Positions 27,198-36,781 of a stretch of DNA of 60,421 bases are shown here, piece by piece. Origin of the DNA: Nocardia wallacei. Its GTDB lineage: Bacteria > Actinomycetota > Actinomycetes > Mycobacteriales > Mycobacteriaceae. Made by a program: the position numbers and the translations under genes. The stretch covers positions 1-60,421 of the forward strand of contig NZ_JARWQD010000160.1 in the NCBI RefSeq assembly GCF_029869545.1. Direction: 5' to 3'. How positions within the stretch are numbered: position 1 is the stretch's first letter; every line of letters starts with the position of its first letter. The notes beneath the pieces were generated by a model. That model saw nothing but the letters and a program-made list of their open reading frames with translations. It did not search any database and was not told the origin of the DNA.

Positions 27198-27652
27198 TCG
27201 AAAACCTCGGATTCGGTGTCGATGTCGAAGCCCGCCGGGGCGCCGCGGCCGTGCCCCGTATTGCCCTCGTCTCCGATCGGATTCTCCACCCCGTACCGAT
27301 CCTCGCCGGAGCCGCTCGAAACCGTATCGGTCACCGTCCCTTTGCGATCGGTGAGGATGACCCGCGCGGCGGGCGACACCTCGTGCACGGCGGCGATTCC
27401 CGCGTCGTGGCGCAGCCCGCCGCACACGACCGCGGCCTCGAAGCCCTCGGCGCCGCTGGAGATCGCGGCCGCCACCGCGGCCTGCAATGCGGTCAGCGGC
27501 AACGCCTTCAGCTCCACCACACCCGCGGCATAGGTGCGGCCGTCGGTATCGCGGACCGCCGCACCGCTGCCGCCGCCGGTGCGCCCCATCGCGCCGCGGG
27601 CCAGCACCAGCAGCTTGTTGTCCTCGGCGTCCAGCCCCGCGGTCTCAGTCAT
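27194..27652 (-). CDS. Cytidine-deaminase-like protein without zinc ligands
   Basis: A 152-residue protein placed where mycobacteria carry a CDA-like gene (Rv2365c) just before era. The core [23 protein letters not shown], then AAVVCGG, follows the cytidine deaminase pattern, but the HAE and PCxxC motifs are missing, so it is not an active zinc deaminase. The C-terminus is acidic and glycine-rich. It overlaps the upstream CBS gene by 8 bp and era by 4 bp. Confidence 0.75.
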   Translation of the reverse strand: MTETAGLDAEDNKLLVLARGAMGRTGGGSGAAVRDTDGRTYAAGVVELKALPLTALQAAVAAAISSGAEGFEAAVVCGGLRHDAGIAAVHEVSPAARVILTDRKGTVTDTVSSGSGEDRYGVENPIGDEGNTGHGRGAPAGFDIDTESEVFE

Positions 27653-29048
27653 CGCTGTCTCCGTCCTCGTATCCGTTGAATCCGTTGCGCCCCTTGTGTT
27701 TCGAATCACCTTTTCGAACGGGCGGATGCTCGTCGGTGGTATCCGCGGTGACCGAATCGGCGGCATCGGTCTCCGATTTCCCCGAATCCGATTTCTCGGG
27801 CGCGCGTTTGACCACCACCGTGTGCACCCGCACCCGGCCGCGGGCATCGGCACCGCCCTCGCCGCGCAGCTGCAATCCGTGCGCGACGACCTTGGAACCC
27901 GGCAGCGGAACGCGGCCCAGCGCATGCGCCAGCAGGCCGCCGACGGTATCGACGTCCTCCTCGTCGATCACCGTGCCGAACAGCTCGCCCAGGTCCTCCA
28001 CCGGCAGCCGCGCCGACACCCGGTATTTGCCGCCGCTGAGCTCCTCGATAGGCGCGATCTCGTCGGTGTCGTATTCGTCGGCGATCTCCCCGACGATCTC
28101 CTCCAGCACGTCCTCGATGGTGACCAGCCCCGCGATGCCGCCGTACTCGTCGACCAGCAGCGCCATGTGGATGCGGCGGCGCTGCATCTCGTCCAGCAGC
28201 GCGTCCAGCGGCTTGGAGTCGGGCACGAAAACCGGCGGCCGCATCACCTCGCGCACCCGCACCTTCTTGCCCCGATCCGCGTACGGCACAAGGTCTTTCA
28301 GGTAGACGACGCCGACTATATCGTCGACGTTCTCGCCGATCACGGGGATGCGCGAATGCCCGGACCGCACCGCCAGCGACATCGCCTGCGCCGCGGTCTT
28401 GTCCGCCTCGATCCACACCATCTCGGTGCGCGGCACCATCACCGCGCGCGCCGCGGTATCGCCGAGTTCGAACACCGACTGGATCATCCGCCGCTCGTCG
28501 GAATCCACGACGCCGCTCTGCTGTGCCATGTCCACGACCTCGCGCAGTTCGACCTCGGAAGCGAAGGGCCCGTTGCGAAATCCCTTGCCGGGCGTGATCG
28601 CGTTACCGATCAGGATCAACAGCCGGCTGACCGGTCCCAGCAGCGACCCGATCGCCTGCAGCGGCAGCGCCGCGGCGAGCGCGATCGAATAGGCGTGCTG
28701 GCGGCCCAGCGTGCGGGGGCCGACACCGATGACCATGTAGTCGACCAGCACCATCACCACCGCGGTGAGCACCAGCGCCCAGCCGGTGCTGAGCCAGTCG
28801 CTCAGGGCGGCCGCCAGCAGCACGGTGGCGGTGATCTCACAGGCCAGGCGAAGCAGCACAACGAGATTCACGTACCGGGGGCGGTCCACCACGATCCGCG
28901 ACAGCCGCCGGGCGCCGCCGCGGTCGGCTCGTACCAGATCCTCGACGCGGGCGGGCGAGATGGTGGCCAGCGAGGCGTCGATGGCGGCGAACACGCCACC
29001 AACCGGAACCAGCAGGACCGCCAGAATCAGCAGGACGGGTGAGTTCAC
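27645..29048 (-). CDS. CNNM/HlyC-CorC family membrane protein with CBS domains
   Basis: A 467-residue protein. The N-terminal CNNM-type membrane domain has three to four hydrophobic segments ([38 protein letters not shown]). Two CBS domains follow ([56 protein letters not shown]), then a CorC_HlyC domain and an acidic tail. Relatives act in magnesium or cation export. The GTG at 29048 lies within 8 bp of the ybeY stop at 29056. Homologue of Rv2366c. Confidence 0.92.
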   Translation of the reverse strand: MNSPVLLILAVLLVPVGGVFAAIDASLATISPARVEDLVRADRGGARRLSRIVVDRPRYVNLVVLLRLACEITATVLLAAALSDWLSTGWALVLTAVVMVLVDYMVIGVGPRTLGRQHAYSIALAAALPLQAIGSLLGPVSRLLILIGNAITPGKGFRNGPFASEVELREVVDMAQQSGVVDSDERRMIQSVFELGDTAARAVMVPRTEMVWIEADKTAAQAMSLAVRSGHSRIPVIGENVDDIVGVVYLKDLVPYADRGKKVRVREVMRPPVFVPDSKPLDALLDEMQRRRIHMALLVDEYGGIAGLVTIEDVLEEIVGEIADEYDTDEIAPIEELSGGKYRVSARLPVEDLGELFGTVIDEEDVDTVGGLLAHALGRVPLPGSKVVAHGLQLRGEGGADARGRVRVHTVVVKRAPEKSDSGKSETDAADSVTADTTDEHPPVRKGDSKHKGRNGFNGYEDGDSDD

Positions 29049-29055
29049 GCCGCGC

Positions 29056-29610
29056 TCATGCCGGGTCCAGGGGGTCACCGGGCGCGGTGAACCCGGTCTT
29101 GCCCAGCAGCCGCCGATCGCGTTCGGCGAGTTCGGCACGGCGCTGCGCCTCGCGCAGGCTCTCGTACCATTCGGCGAGCAGCCGGTTCTGCAGGCCGAAC
29201 ATCTCCTTCTCCTCCTCGGGCTCGGCGTGGTCGTAGCCGAGCAGATGCAGCACGCCGTGCACGGTCAGCAGCGCCAGCTCGTGGTCGACCGAATGGCCCG
29301 CCTTGGTCGCCTGCGCGGCCGCGAACTCGGGGCACAGCACGATATCGCCGAGCATCGACGGGCCCGGTTCGCTGCCGTCGGGTCGGCCGCCGGGCTCGAG
29401 CTCGTCCATCGGGAACGACATCACATCGGTCGGCCCCGGTAGATCCATCCAGCGCATGTGCAGGTCGGCCATGGTGTCGAGATCGACCAGCACCATCGAC
29501 AGCTCGGCGGCCGGATGCACGTCCATCCGCCCGATCACGAACCGCGCGACGCTGACCAGTTCCTCCTCGGAGACGTCCATGCCCGACTCGTTGGCGATCT
29601 CGATGCTCAC
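29056..29610 (-). CDS. ybeY: Endoribonuclease YbeY
   Basis: A 184-residue rRNA-maturation endoribonuclease. The zinc-binding motif is [11 protein letters not shown], preceded by [11 protein letters not shown] and LGDIVLCPE, all diagnostic. The C-terminus extends about 30 residues past the usual end with a charged helix. GTG start. It is the second gene of the phoH operon. Confidence 0.95.
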   Translation of the reverse strand: MSIEIANESGMDVSEEELVSVARFVIGRMDVHPAAELSMVLVDLDTMADLHMRWMDLPGPTDVMSFPMDELEPGGRPDGSEPGPSMLGDIVLCPEFAAAQATKAGHSVDHELALLTVHGVLHLLGYDHAEPEEEKEMFGLQNRLLAEWYESLREAQRRAELAERDRRLLGKTGFTAPGDPLDPA

Positions 29611-29689
29611 GCCCTAAGCCTAATGGGCGGCACGCCGACCACCGGGCATCGGTGCGCAGCACCCGCGGCGCCGGAATCCGGCGCCGACA

Positions 29690-30745
29690 TCACCGGCGTG
29701 CCCGCCCCGCGGCGCGGCGCTGCGCCCGGTTGCCCGGGTAGTGCGACAGCTGCGGCCGGTCCTCGGCCTCGTAGCGGGAGTAGGCGTCGACGATCTCCGA
29801 CACCAGGCGGTGGCGCACCACATCGCTCGAGTTCAGCTCGGCGAAGTGGATGTCGTCGACATCGCCGAGGATCTCGCTGACCACGCGCAGGCCCGAGCGG
29901 GTGCCGCCGGGCAGGTCCACCTGGGTGATGTCGCCGGTGACGACGATCTTGGAACCGAAGCCGAGGCGGGTGAGGAACATCTTCATCTGCTCGGGCGTGG
30001 TGTTCTGCGCCTCGTCCAGGATGATGAACGAGTCGTTGAGCGAACGGCCGCGCATGTAGGCCAGCGGCGCCACCTCGATGACGCCGGACTGCATCAGCTT
30101 CGGGATGGCCTCGGGATCCATCATGTCGTGCAGCGCGTCGTAGAGCGGGCGCAGGTACGGGTCGATCTTCTCGTTGAGCGTGCCCGGCAGGAAGCCGAGG
30201 CGCTCGCCCGCCTCCACCGCGGGGCGGGTGAGGATGATCCGGTTGACCTGCTTGCCCTGCAGCGCCTGCACGGCCTTGGCGACGGCGAGATAGGTCTTGC
30301 CGGTGCCCGCCGGGCCGATGCCGAAGACGATGGTGTGCTCGTCGATCGCGTCGACGTAGCGCTTCTGGTTCAGCGTCTTGGGGCGGATGGTCTTGCCGCG
30401 ACGCGACAGGATGTCCAGGCTCAGCACCTCGGCCGGGGAATCCGAGGAGCCCTCGGTGAGCATGGAGTAGGTGTGCCGGACCGCCTCCGGCGTCACGACG
30501 CGATTGCGGCCGGTCAGGGCCACCAGCTGCTCGACCACGCGCTCGGCGAGCGCCACATCGGCGGCCGCGCCGGTCAGCGTCACCGAATTGCCGCGGACGT
30601 GGATGTCGGCGTCGAGCAGTCCTTCGAGTTCACGGAGATTCTCGTCGGCCGAGCCGAGGAAGCCGAAGACGGATTCGGGAGCGAGTTCGATGCTGGAACG
30701 CACGGTCCGCGCGGCCGGGCCCGTGCCGTTGCCGCCGGCTGCCAT
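29690..30745 (-). CDS. phoH: PhoH family ATPase
   Basis: A 351-residue protein from the ATG used here. A KH-like N-terminal part ([24 protein letters not shown]) leads to the P-loop ATPase core with [12 protein letters not shown] (Walker A), [33 protein letters not shown] (Walker B) and [12 protein letters not shown]. An in-frame TTG at 30793 would add 16 residues. It heads the phoH-ybeY-CBS-CDA-era set, with RNA-related roles inferred from the family. Confidence 0.94.
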   Translation of the reverse strand: MAAGGNGTGPAARTVRSSIELAPESVFGFLGSADENLRELEGLLDADIHVRGNSVTLTGAAADVALAERVVEQLVALTGRNRVVTPEAVRHTYSMLTEGSSDSPAEVLSLDILSRRGKTIRPKTLNQKRYVDAIDEHTIVFGIGPAGTGKTYLAVAKAVQALQGKQVNRIILTRPAVEAGERLGFLPGTLNEKIDPYLRPLYDALHDMMDPEAIPKLMQSGVIEVAPLAYMRGRSLNDSFIILDEAQNTTPEQMKMFLTRLGFGSKIVVTGDITQVDLPGGTRSGLRVVSEILGDVDDIHFAELNSSDVVRHRLVSEIVDAYSRYEAEDRPQLSHYPGNRAQRRAAGRARR

Positions 30746-30973
30746 GCCGGCCTGGGGAGTTGTCGGGTCGCCGATGTCGCCTGAGGTTCGCAATAGGTGC
30801 TATGGCCTGCTTCCGGTCTCGAACGTGTCGTTTCGTGTGATGAAAGTTTAACGCGGACCACCGACACCGCCCAGTGAATATGCGGCTACCACCAGGTCAC
30901 GGGCGCGTTCCGGAAGGTTTTCCCCGCCGCGAACGGGGTAGCCGTCGCCGTGCGAGCGGCTGACCGCCCGCGC

Positions 30974-31861
30974 TCAGCGCTGGGCCCGGTCGAAGGCGAA
31001 ATCCCGGAATCGGCGCACCGCCTCGGACGGGACGGCGTTCGCCGACCAGATCAGCCCGACCGCCCGGGCGGCGCCGGGATCGGCCAGCGGGATCAGCACC
31101 GGTCCGGGCTGCGGGCCCCGCACCGGCGGCTCCTCCAGGGGCAGCAGCGCGACCCCGAGCCCGGCGGCGACCAGGCCCGCGACGGTCACCAGATCGCTGG
31201 ATTCGAGGCCGATGCGCGGGCGGAAATCGGCCGCGGCACAGAGGTCGTCGAGGATCGCGCGCATGCCGAAACCGGTGGGCATGGCGATGAATTCGGCGTC
31301 GGCGGCCTCGGCCAGGCGGACCTGGCGCCGCCCGGCGAGCCGATGGTCGGCCGGGACGCCCAGCGCGAGCCGCTGGTGCAGCAGGGTCCGCCAGCCCAGT
31401 CCGCGCGCGGCGGGCTTCGGCGACACCAGGCCCAGGTCGGCGGCGCCGTCGAGCACCTGGGTCGTCACCGCTTCGGCCGCATCCTGCGTGAGCGTGAAGG
31501 TGATGCGGCCCGAGCCGCGGCGGAAGCCCGCGACCATATCGGGCACCAGCCGCGCCCCGAAGGAATGCAGGAACGTCAGCCGCACAACGCCTTTGGCGGG
31601 GTTGGCGAGATCCGACAGCTCCCGTCCGGCGGCATCGAGCTCGGCCTGCGCCCTGCGGGCGTGCTCGTAGTAGACGCGCCCGAAGTCGTTGAGCGTCAGT
31701 CGTTTTCCGTGCCGGTCGAACAGCCGCACACCGAGGCGGTGTTCCAACCGGGCCAACATCCGCGACAGCGTCGGCTGCGCGAGGTGCAGCCGGTCGGCGG
31801 CGGCCCCGACTCGCTCCAGTTCGGCGAGGGTGAGGAACCAGTGCAAATCGTCACTCGGCAC
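30974..31861 (-). CDS. LysR family transcriptional regulator
   Basis: A 295-residue LysR regulator. The winged helix (FLTLAELERVGAAADRLHLAQPTLSRMLARLE) is at the N-terminus and the rest is a two-lobed effector-binding domain. The GTG at 31861 with an AAAGGTG ribosome site gives VPSDDLHWFLTL, the normal start of the family. It is divergent from the MFS gene and a T-N11-A box lies between. Confidence 0.92.
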   Translation of the reverse strand: MPSDDLHWFLTLAELERVGAAADRLHLAQPTLSRMLARLEHRLGVRLFDRHGKRLTLNDFGRVYYEHARRAQAELDAAGRELSDLANPAKGVVRLTFLHSFGARLVPDMVAGFRRGSGRITFTLTQDAAEAVTTQVLDGAADLGLVSPKPAARGLGWRTLLHQRLALGVPADHRLAGRRQVRLAEAADAEFIAMPTGFGMRAILDDLCAAADFRPRIGLESSDLVTVAGLVAAGLGVALLPLEEPPVRGPQPGPVLIPLADPGAARAVGLIWSANAVPSEAVRRFRDFAFDRAQR

Positions 31862-31891
31862 GGCGCACCTTTCGGGCAGTAGCTGCGCTAA

Positions 31892-31904
31892 TGCTGTCTT
31901 CGCA
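31892..31904. promoter_or_regulatory. LysR-type T-N11-A box
   Basis: TGCTGTCTTCGCA is an inverted repeat of TGC and GCA (ATGC/GCAT when extended) with the T-N11-A geometry of LysR sites. It lies 31 bp upstream of the lysR start and 59 bp upstream of the MFS start, which is suitable for autoregulation and activation of the transporter. Confidence 0.55.
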
Positions 31905-31962
31905 TCAACTTCCCGATCATTATGCATTTCCTTTCGAAGCGCGGCGGGCCGATGCTGAGGCC

Positions 31963-33174
31963 ATGACCACCGCATCCGCCGCCACCTCGGCCGATACCGC
32001 CGCGCACGAACGCCGGATCTCGCTGGCGCTGTTCGCCGCGGGGCTGACCACATTCGCCTCGATGTACAGCGCGCAGGCGCTGCTGCCGAGCCTGTCGGCG
32101 GCGTTCGGCGCGACGCCCGCGCACGCGGCGCTGGCGGTATCGCTGACCACCGGTCTGCTGGCGCTCGCGATCGTGCCGGTGAGCGTGCTGTCGGGGCGGT
32201 TCGGCCGCACCCGGGTGATGATCGCGTCGGCGGTGGCGGCGAGCGTGATCGGCCTGCTGCTGCCGTTCAGCCCGACGCTGGACGTGCTGCTGGCGGGGCG
32301 GGCGCTACAGGGTCTGGCGCTCGCGGGTGTCCCGGCGGTGGCGATGGCGTATCTGGCCGAGGAGATCGGCGCGGGCGGGCTGGGCGCGGCGATGGGCGTG
32401 TATGTGGCGGGCACCAGCATCGGAGGGCTTGCGGGACGGCTGATTCCGGCGTTCACGCTGGAGATCGGGTCGTGGCGCTGGGGTGATGCGGTGCTGGCGG
32501 TGGCGGCCGCGCTGTGCACGGTGTGGTTCGTGCGCTGTCTGCCCGCGTCCCGGCAGTTCGTGGCGCGGCCGCTCGGAATCCGTTCGCTGGCGGCCGATTT
32601 CGCCGGACACCTGCGGCACCGGACGCTGCTGCCGCTGTTCGGGCTGGCCTTCGTCCTGATGGGCAGCTTCGTCTCGATGTACAACTTCCTCGGCTACCGC
32701 CTCACCCGGGAACCGTTCGGATTGTCCGCCGCCACAGTGGGTCTGGTGTTCGTGATGTACCTGGCGGGCACCGTCACCTCCGCGGCCGCCGGTCGCCTGG
32801 CCGACCGCCACGGCCGCGCGCGGGTCCTCGCACTCTCGATCGGCGCCATGGCCGCCGGGCTGGTGATCACCATCCCCGACAATCTCCCCCTGGTGCTGTT
32901 CGGCGTACTCCTGTGCACCGCAGGCTTTTTCGCCGCCCATTCGGTGGCCAGCGGCTGGGTCGGCGCCGCCGCCACCGGAAACCGCGCCGCCGCCTCCTCC
33001 CTCTACCTGTTCGCCTACTACCTCGGCAGCTCCGTCGTCGGAGCCGCCGCAGGCCTCGCCTACAGCTGGCACGGCTGGGCCGGACTAGCGGCCTACGTGG
33101 GCATCCTCGTCCTAGCCGCAGCAGCCCTGGTCACCACCCTCACCTCCCGCCCGGCCCGTGCCGAGGGAACGTAA
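31963..33174 (+). CDS. MFS transporter (YnfM-like)
   Basis: A 403-residue major facilitator protein with about twelve membrane segments. The family signature between segments 2 and 3 is VSVLSGRFGRTRVMIAS and its repeat is GRLADRHGRARVLALS. The central loop carries a short basic linker. It probably exports a small compound and is likely controlled by the divergent LysR protein. The substrate is unknown. Confidence 0.9.
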   Translation: MTTASAATSADTAAHERRISLALFAAGLTTFASMYSAQALLPSLSAAFGATPAHAALAVSLTTGLLALAIVPVSVLSGRFGRTRVMIASAVAASVIGLLLPFSPTLDVLLAGRALQGLALAGVPAVAMAYLAEEIGAGGLGAAMGVYVAGTSIGGLAGRLIPAFTLEIGSWRWGDAVLAVAAALCTVWFVRCLPASRQFVARPLGIRSLAADFAGHLRHRTLLPLFGLAFVLMGSFVSMYNFLGYRLTREPFGLSAATVGLVFVMYLAGTVTSAAAGRLADRHGRARVLALSIGAMAAGLVITIPDNLPLVLFGVLLCTAGFFAAHSVASGWVGAAATGNRAAASSLYLFAYYLGSSVVGAAAGLAYSWHGWAGLAAYVGILVLAAAALVTTLTSRPARAEGT

Positions 33175-33177
33175 GCC

Positions 33178-33492
33178 TCACATCCGGTCGTCGCGGGTGG
33201 CGGCGATGATGCTGGTGAGGACGCCGGGGTAGCGGGATTCGAGGTCGGTGCTGCGGAGTTCGTGGCGGCGGTGGCTGCCTTCGGGGGTGACGCGGACCAG
33301 GCCCGCTTCGCGCAGGACCTTCAGGTGGTGGGAGAGGGTGGACATGCTGACCGGGACGTCGAATCCACCGCAGACCACGCCCCCGGCCTCGGCGAGTTGC
33401 TCGATCACGCGCAGGCGGATCGGGTCGGCGAGGGCGTTGAGGACGGTGGGCAGGTCCACCGAGTCGATCGTCGGATGGTTCAGGGCCCGCAT
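33178..33492 (-). CDS. ArsR family HTH regulator
   Basis: A 104-residue winged-helix protein: LNALADPIRLRVIEQLAEAGG, then MSTLSHHLKVLREAGLVRVTPEG. No Cys pair of the alpha3 metal site is present apart from a single Cys, so it may not be a metal sensor. Its gene is divergent from the hydrolase at 33579, with repeated TTCGA/TTTCG motifs between. Confidence 0.85.
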   Translation of the reverse strand: MRALNHPTIDSVDLPTVLNALADPIRLRVIEQLAEAGGVVCGGFDVPVSMSTLSHHLKVLREAGLVRVTPEGSHRRHELRSTDLESRYPGVLTSIIAATRDDRM

Positions 33493-33510
33493 GCCGCAAG
33501 GCTAGCAGCA

Positions 33511-33568
33511 TTTCGAGACTTTGACAGAGTTCGAAATCTGGCTCATGATTTCGATGGTTGACGAAATC
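33511..33568. promoter_or_regulatory. Operator cluster between arsR and the hydrolase gene
   Basis: GATTTCG (33547-33553) and CGAAATC (33562-33568) form an inverted repeat over 8 bases. Further half-sites appear at TTTCGAGA (33511) and TTCGAAATC (33530-33538). All lie between the two divergent starts, fitting a palindromic operator for the ArsR protein. Confidence 0.55.
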
Positions 33569-33578
33569 TCGAATACTG

Positions 33579-34289
33579 ATGCGGAGTGCGGTGGTGACTC
33601 GGATACACGTGCAAGAGTGGGGCGACGGGGATCGGGTGGCGTTGCTGGTACACGGCCTGTCGGCGAGTTCACGCTCGTGGTGGCAGGTCGGACCGGCGCT
33701 GGCCGAGCGCGGCTATCGCGTCCTCGCGCCGGATCTGGCCGGGCACGGGCAGAGCGCGCGCGGGCGATACAGCCGGGAGCGCTGGGCCGACGATCTGCTC
33801 GATGTGGCGCCGGACCGGGTCGAGCTCGCCATCGGGCACTCCCTCGGCGGCGTGCTGCTGGCGATGATCGTGGAACAGCTGCGCCCGCGGCGGGCGGTCT
33901 ACGAGGACCCCGCCTGGCATCCGGGTGACGGAACCAGTTACGGCGCAGCACAACCGGCGGTCAGGGCGATGAAAGACTGGACCGCCGAGGATATTCGAAC
34001 AGCCTCGCCACGCTGGAGCGCCGAGACCGTGCGGGCCCGGCTGGACGAACTGGCGGCGTGGGACCCCGGGACCACGCGCATGGACTACCTCGAAACCGCC
34101 TATGCGCCGGTGCTTCCCCTGGTGCCGTCGCTGCTCCTACTGGCCGACCCCAGCGATCTGACACCGCCGCGGCGAGCCGCGGAGTACCGCGCAGCGGGTT
34201 TCGAGGTCCGCACGGTGCCGAATACGGGCCACTTCGTCCACAACGACGATGTCGGCGCCTTCCTCGGAGCACTCGACAACTGGCTGTAG
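33579..34289 (+). CDS. Alpha/beta hydrolase
   Basis: A 236-residue alpha/beta hydrolase. The oxyanion region is LLVHGLSASSRSW, the nucleophile elbow is GHSLGG, and the catalytic His is in NTGHFVHND near the C-terminus, with an Asp in LLADPSDLTPP. The ATG at 33579 is chosen; a TTG lies upstream and GTG codons downstream. Substrate unknown. Likely under control of the adjacent ArsR protein. Confidence 0.88.
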   Translation: MRSAVVTRIHVQEWGDGDRVALLVHGLSASSRSWWQVGPALAERGYRVLAPDLAGHGQSARGRYSRERWADDLLDVAPDRVELAIGHSLGGVLLAMIVEQLRPRRAVYEDPAWHPGDGTSYGAAQPAVRAMKDWTAEDIRTASPRWSAETVRARLDELAAWDPGTTRMDYLETAYAPVLPLVPSLLLLADPSDLTPPRRAAEYRAAGFEVRTVPNTGHFVHNDDVGAFLGALDNWL

Positions 34290-34442
34290 CCACCGCGGCC
34301 CGGCGAAACCACCAGCGGCGAGAACAGGATTCGAAGGAACTCGCGTGTGGCTTGGATCACTTCTCGCGGCGCTGGGGAACCGCACCCGGATCACCACGTC
34401 TAATGCGTTGACGGGCAATACCGTTCGAGAGAAGGAAATCGC

Positions 34443-34721
34443 ATGAAGCTTCGGATGGCCACCATCCTCGTTTCCGCCGCGGTCGCGGGCCTCGGCCTGG
34501 CCGGTGCGGCGACCGCCGCACCGCATCCGGTCCAGACCGACCACCACACCGCGCCCGCGGGATGCCCGACGCCCCCGCTGGGCACGGACGGCAAGCCGCT
34601 GCCCCCGCCGCTGGGCACGGACGGCAAGCCCCTCCCGCCGCCGGTCGGCGAGGACGGCAAGCCCTGCCCGCCCCCGCTGGGCCCCGACGGCAAGCCGCTG
34701 CCCCCGCCGCCCGGCGCCTGA
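34443..34721 (+). CDS. Small secreted proline-rich repeat protein
   Basis: A 92-residue protein with a signal peptide (basic MKLRMA, hydrophobic TILVSAAVAGLGLAG, AxA-type end AATAA). The mature part consists of imperfect tandem repeats of LGTDGKPLPPP (four copies with G[TEP]DGKP) and two Cys. It is extracytoplasmic and probably unstructured. A GAAGGA-like ribosome site lies near 34430. I do not recognise a family beyond low-complexity proline-rich secreted proteins. Confidence 0.65.
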   Translation: MKLRMATILVSAAVAGLGLAGAATAAPHPVQTDHHTAPAGCPTPPLGTDGKPLPPPLGTDGKPLPPPVGEDGKPCPPPLGPDGKPLPPPPGA

Positions 34722-34738
34722 CGAATCCGCGACAGCGA

Positions 34739-34806
34739 CGCCCCGCCGAAGCCTTCACGGGCGCAGCCGAACTCCTCGGCTCGCAGGTGAACGGCGCGGC
34801 GGGGCG
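34739..34806. terminator. Hairpins between convergent genes
   Basis: AGCCGA (34765-34770) pairs with TCGGCT (34776-34781) as a compact hairpin. Around it CGCCCCGCCG (34739-34748) pairs with CGGCGGGGCG (34797-34806). The structure fills the gap between the secreted-peptide gene and rsmE, which converge here. Confidence 0.45.
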
Positions 34807-34817
34807 ACCCGCAGGCA

Positions 34818-35561
34818 TCATCCCCAGCGCGAGGTCAAGGCGCCCAGTGCCCCCAGGGCGACGGCGGCGGCCGTGGAGGTGCGTAAGACGGTGGGGCCCA
34901 AAAGGACCGCGTCGGCACCGGCGGACGACAGGGCCTCGAGTTCGGTGTCGTCCAGGCCCCCTTCCGGGCCGACGATCAGCACGATCCGGGAGGCCCGGGC
35001 GAACGGCAGATCGGTGAACCGGGAGTCACCCGATTCGTGCAGGGCCGCGACAATCCCGTTGTCCGCCTTCGCGTTCCGTACCAGCTCCAGTACATCCGGG
35101 GTGCGGTGCAGCTCCCCCACCTCGGGAATGTAGGCCCGGCGGGACTGCCGCGCGGCAGCCCGGGCGGCGCCCCGCCACTTGTCGACTCCCTTGCGCGCCT
35201 TGCCCTCCCAGTTGGCGACGCAGCGCGCCGCCTGCCACGGGACGATGGCGTCCGCACCGGCCTCGGTCATCAACTCCACGGCCAGTTCGGAACGATCCGA
35301 CTTCGGCAACGCCTGCACGACGGTCACCGGTGGCGACACCCGCTCGGCGACGGTTCGGCTCAGCACTCGAAGCTCGAGGCGATCCTTCTGCGCCGCAACC
35401 ACTTCCGACGCGGCGACCAGACCGGCCCCGTCGGACAGGGTGATCGGCTCGCCGACCCGAATCCGGCGCACCGTCGCGGCGTGGCGGCCCTCCGGCCCGT
35501 CCAGCACCGCGACCGCACCCGGTTCCGGGATCTCGTCGAGGTAGAAAACGGTTGCGGCCAC
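34818..35561 (-). CDS. rsmE: 16S rRNA m3U1498 methyltransferase RsmE
   Basis: A 247-residue SPOUT methyltransferase. The N-terminal PUA-like part precedes the knot with IVLIVGPEGGLDDTELEAL and LLGPTVLRTSTAAAVAL, the SAM-binding signature. ALPKSDRSELAVELMTEAGAD is the other conserved block. The GTG at 35561 lies 8 bp after the dnaJ stop and gives VAATVFYLDEI. The order hrcA-dnaJ2-rsmE is as in mycobacteria. Confidence 0.95.
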   Translation of the reverse strand: MAATVFYLDEIPEPGAVAVLDGPEGRHAATVRRIRVGEPITLSDGAGLVAASEVVAAQKDRLELRVLSRTVAERVSPPVTVVQALPKSDRSELAVELMTEAGADAIVPWQAARCVANWEGKARKGVDKWRGAARAAARQSRRAYIPEVGELHRTPDVLELVRNAKADNGIVAALHESGDSRFTDLPFARASRIVLIVGPEGGLDDTELEALSSAGADAVLLGPTVLRTSTAAAVALGALGALTSRWG

Positions 35562-35568
35562 CGCGGAT

Positions 35569-36723
35569 TCAGCGTCCGCTGAACGAGGCCCGCAGCCGCG
35601 CGAACAGGCCGCTGTTGTGCTCGGACTGCGCCGACAGCACCTCGGTCCGCTCGCCGTTGCGCGTCGACTTGTACTTGCGCAGCAGTTCGGACTGCTTGTT
35701 GTCCAGCTTCGTCGGCACCACGATGTCCAGGTGCGCGACCAGATCCCCGCGCGCGCTGGAGCGCAGCTTCGGCATGCCGTGCCCGCGCAGCACCGACACC
35801 TCGCCGGGCTGGGTGCCCGCAGGGATCGACAGCTCGGTCGGGCCGTCGAGGATCGTGTCGATGACGACGGTGGTGCCGAGCGCGGCGTCGACCATCGGGA
35901 CCCGGATCGTGCAGTGCAGGTCGTCACCGTCGCGGACGAACGTGTCGTGCGGCTGCTCCACGATCTCCACATACAGATCGCCCGCGGGGCCGCCGCCGGG
36001 GCCGATCTCGCCCTGGGCGGCCAGCCGCACCCGCATGCCGTTGGCGACACCCGCCGGGATCGGCGCGGCGATCTCGCGACGCGACCGCACCCGGCCGTCG
36101 CCACCGCACTTGCGGCACGGATCCGGGATGGTCTCGCCGGTGCCGCGGCAGGTGGGGCACGGGCGCGAGGTCATCACCTGGCCCAGGAACGAGCGCTGCA
36201 CCGTCTGCACCTCGCCCGCGCCGCCGCAGGTCTCGCAGCGCACCGGCTTGGAGCTGCCGTTGGTGCCCGCGCCCTGGCACAGATCGCACAGCACCGCCGT
36301 GTCGACGGTCAGGTGCTTGGTGACGCCGACCGCGCACTCGGCCAGCGACAGCCGGGTCCGCAGCAGCGAATCGGCGCCCGGCTGCACCCGCCCGCGCGGC
36401 CGGCGCGGACCGCCGCCACCGGCGCCCATGCCGCCGAAGAATGCCTCGAACACATCCCCCAGGCCGCCGAATCCGGCGCCGGAGAAACCGCCCCCGGCAC
36501 CCGCGGACTCCATCGGGTCCCCGCCCATGTCGACGATGCGCCGCTTCTCCGGGTCGCTGAGGACCTCGTAGGCGGTCGATACGTCGCGGAACTTCTCCTG
36601 CGCGTCGGCGTCGGGATTGACGTCGGGGTGCAGTTCCCGCGCCAGCTTGCGGTAGGCGCGCTTGATCTCCTGGTCGCTCGCATTGCGGCCGACGCCGAGA
36701 ATTCCGTAGTAGTCCCGTGCCAC
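35569..36723 (-). CDS. dnaJ: Chaperone protein DnaJ (DnaJ2)
   Basis: A 384-residue Hsp40. The J domain starts [20 protein letters not shown] and has HPD in [12 protein letters not shown] Gly-rich linker precedes the zinc region with four CxxCxGxG repeats ([32 protein letters not shown]). GTG start. It lies downstream of hrcA and is probably part of its heat-shock regulon. Confidence 0.96.
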   Translation of the reverse strand: MARDYYGILGVGRNASDQEIKRAYRKLARELHPDVNPDADAQEKFRDVSTAYEVLSDPEKRRIVDMGGDPMESAGAGGGFSGAGFGGLGDVFEAFFGGMGAGGGGPRRPRGRVQPGADSLLRTRLSLAECAVGVTKHLTVDTAVLCDLCQGAGTNGSSKPVRCETCGGAGEVQTVQRSFLGQVMTSRPCPTCRGTGETIPDPCRKCGGDGRVRSRREIAAPIPAGVANGMRVRLAAQGEIGPGGGPAGDLYVEIVEQPHDTFVRDGDDLHCTIRVPMVDAALGTTVVIDTILDGPTELSIPAGTQPGEVSVLRGHGMPKLRSSARGDLVAHLDIVVPTKLDNKQSELLRKYKSTRNGERTEVLSAQSEHNSGLFARLRASFSGR

Positions 36724-36781
36724 TTGTGTCTCTAGTCCTGTTCCGAATCTGTTCCGTTCACGACCCGCGGCCGTGGCTGGC

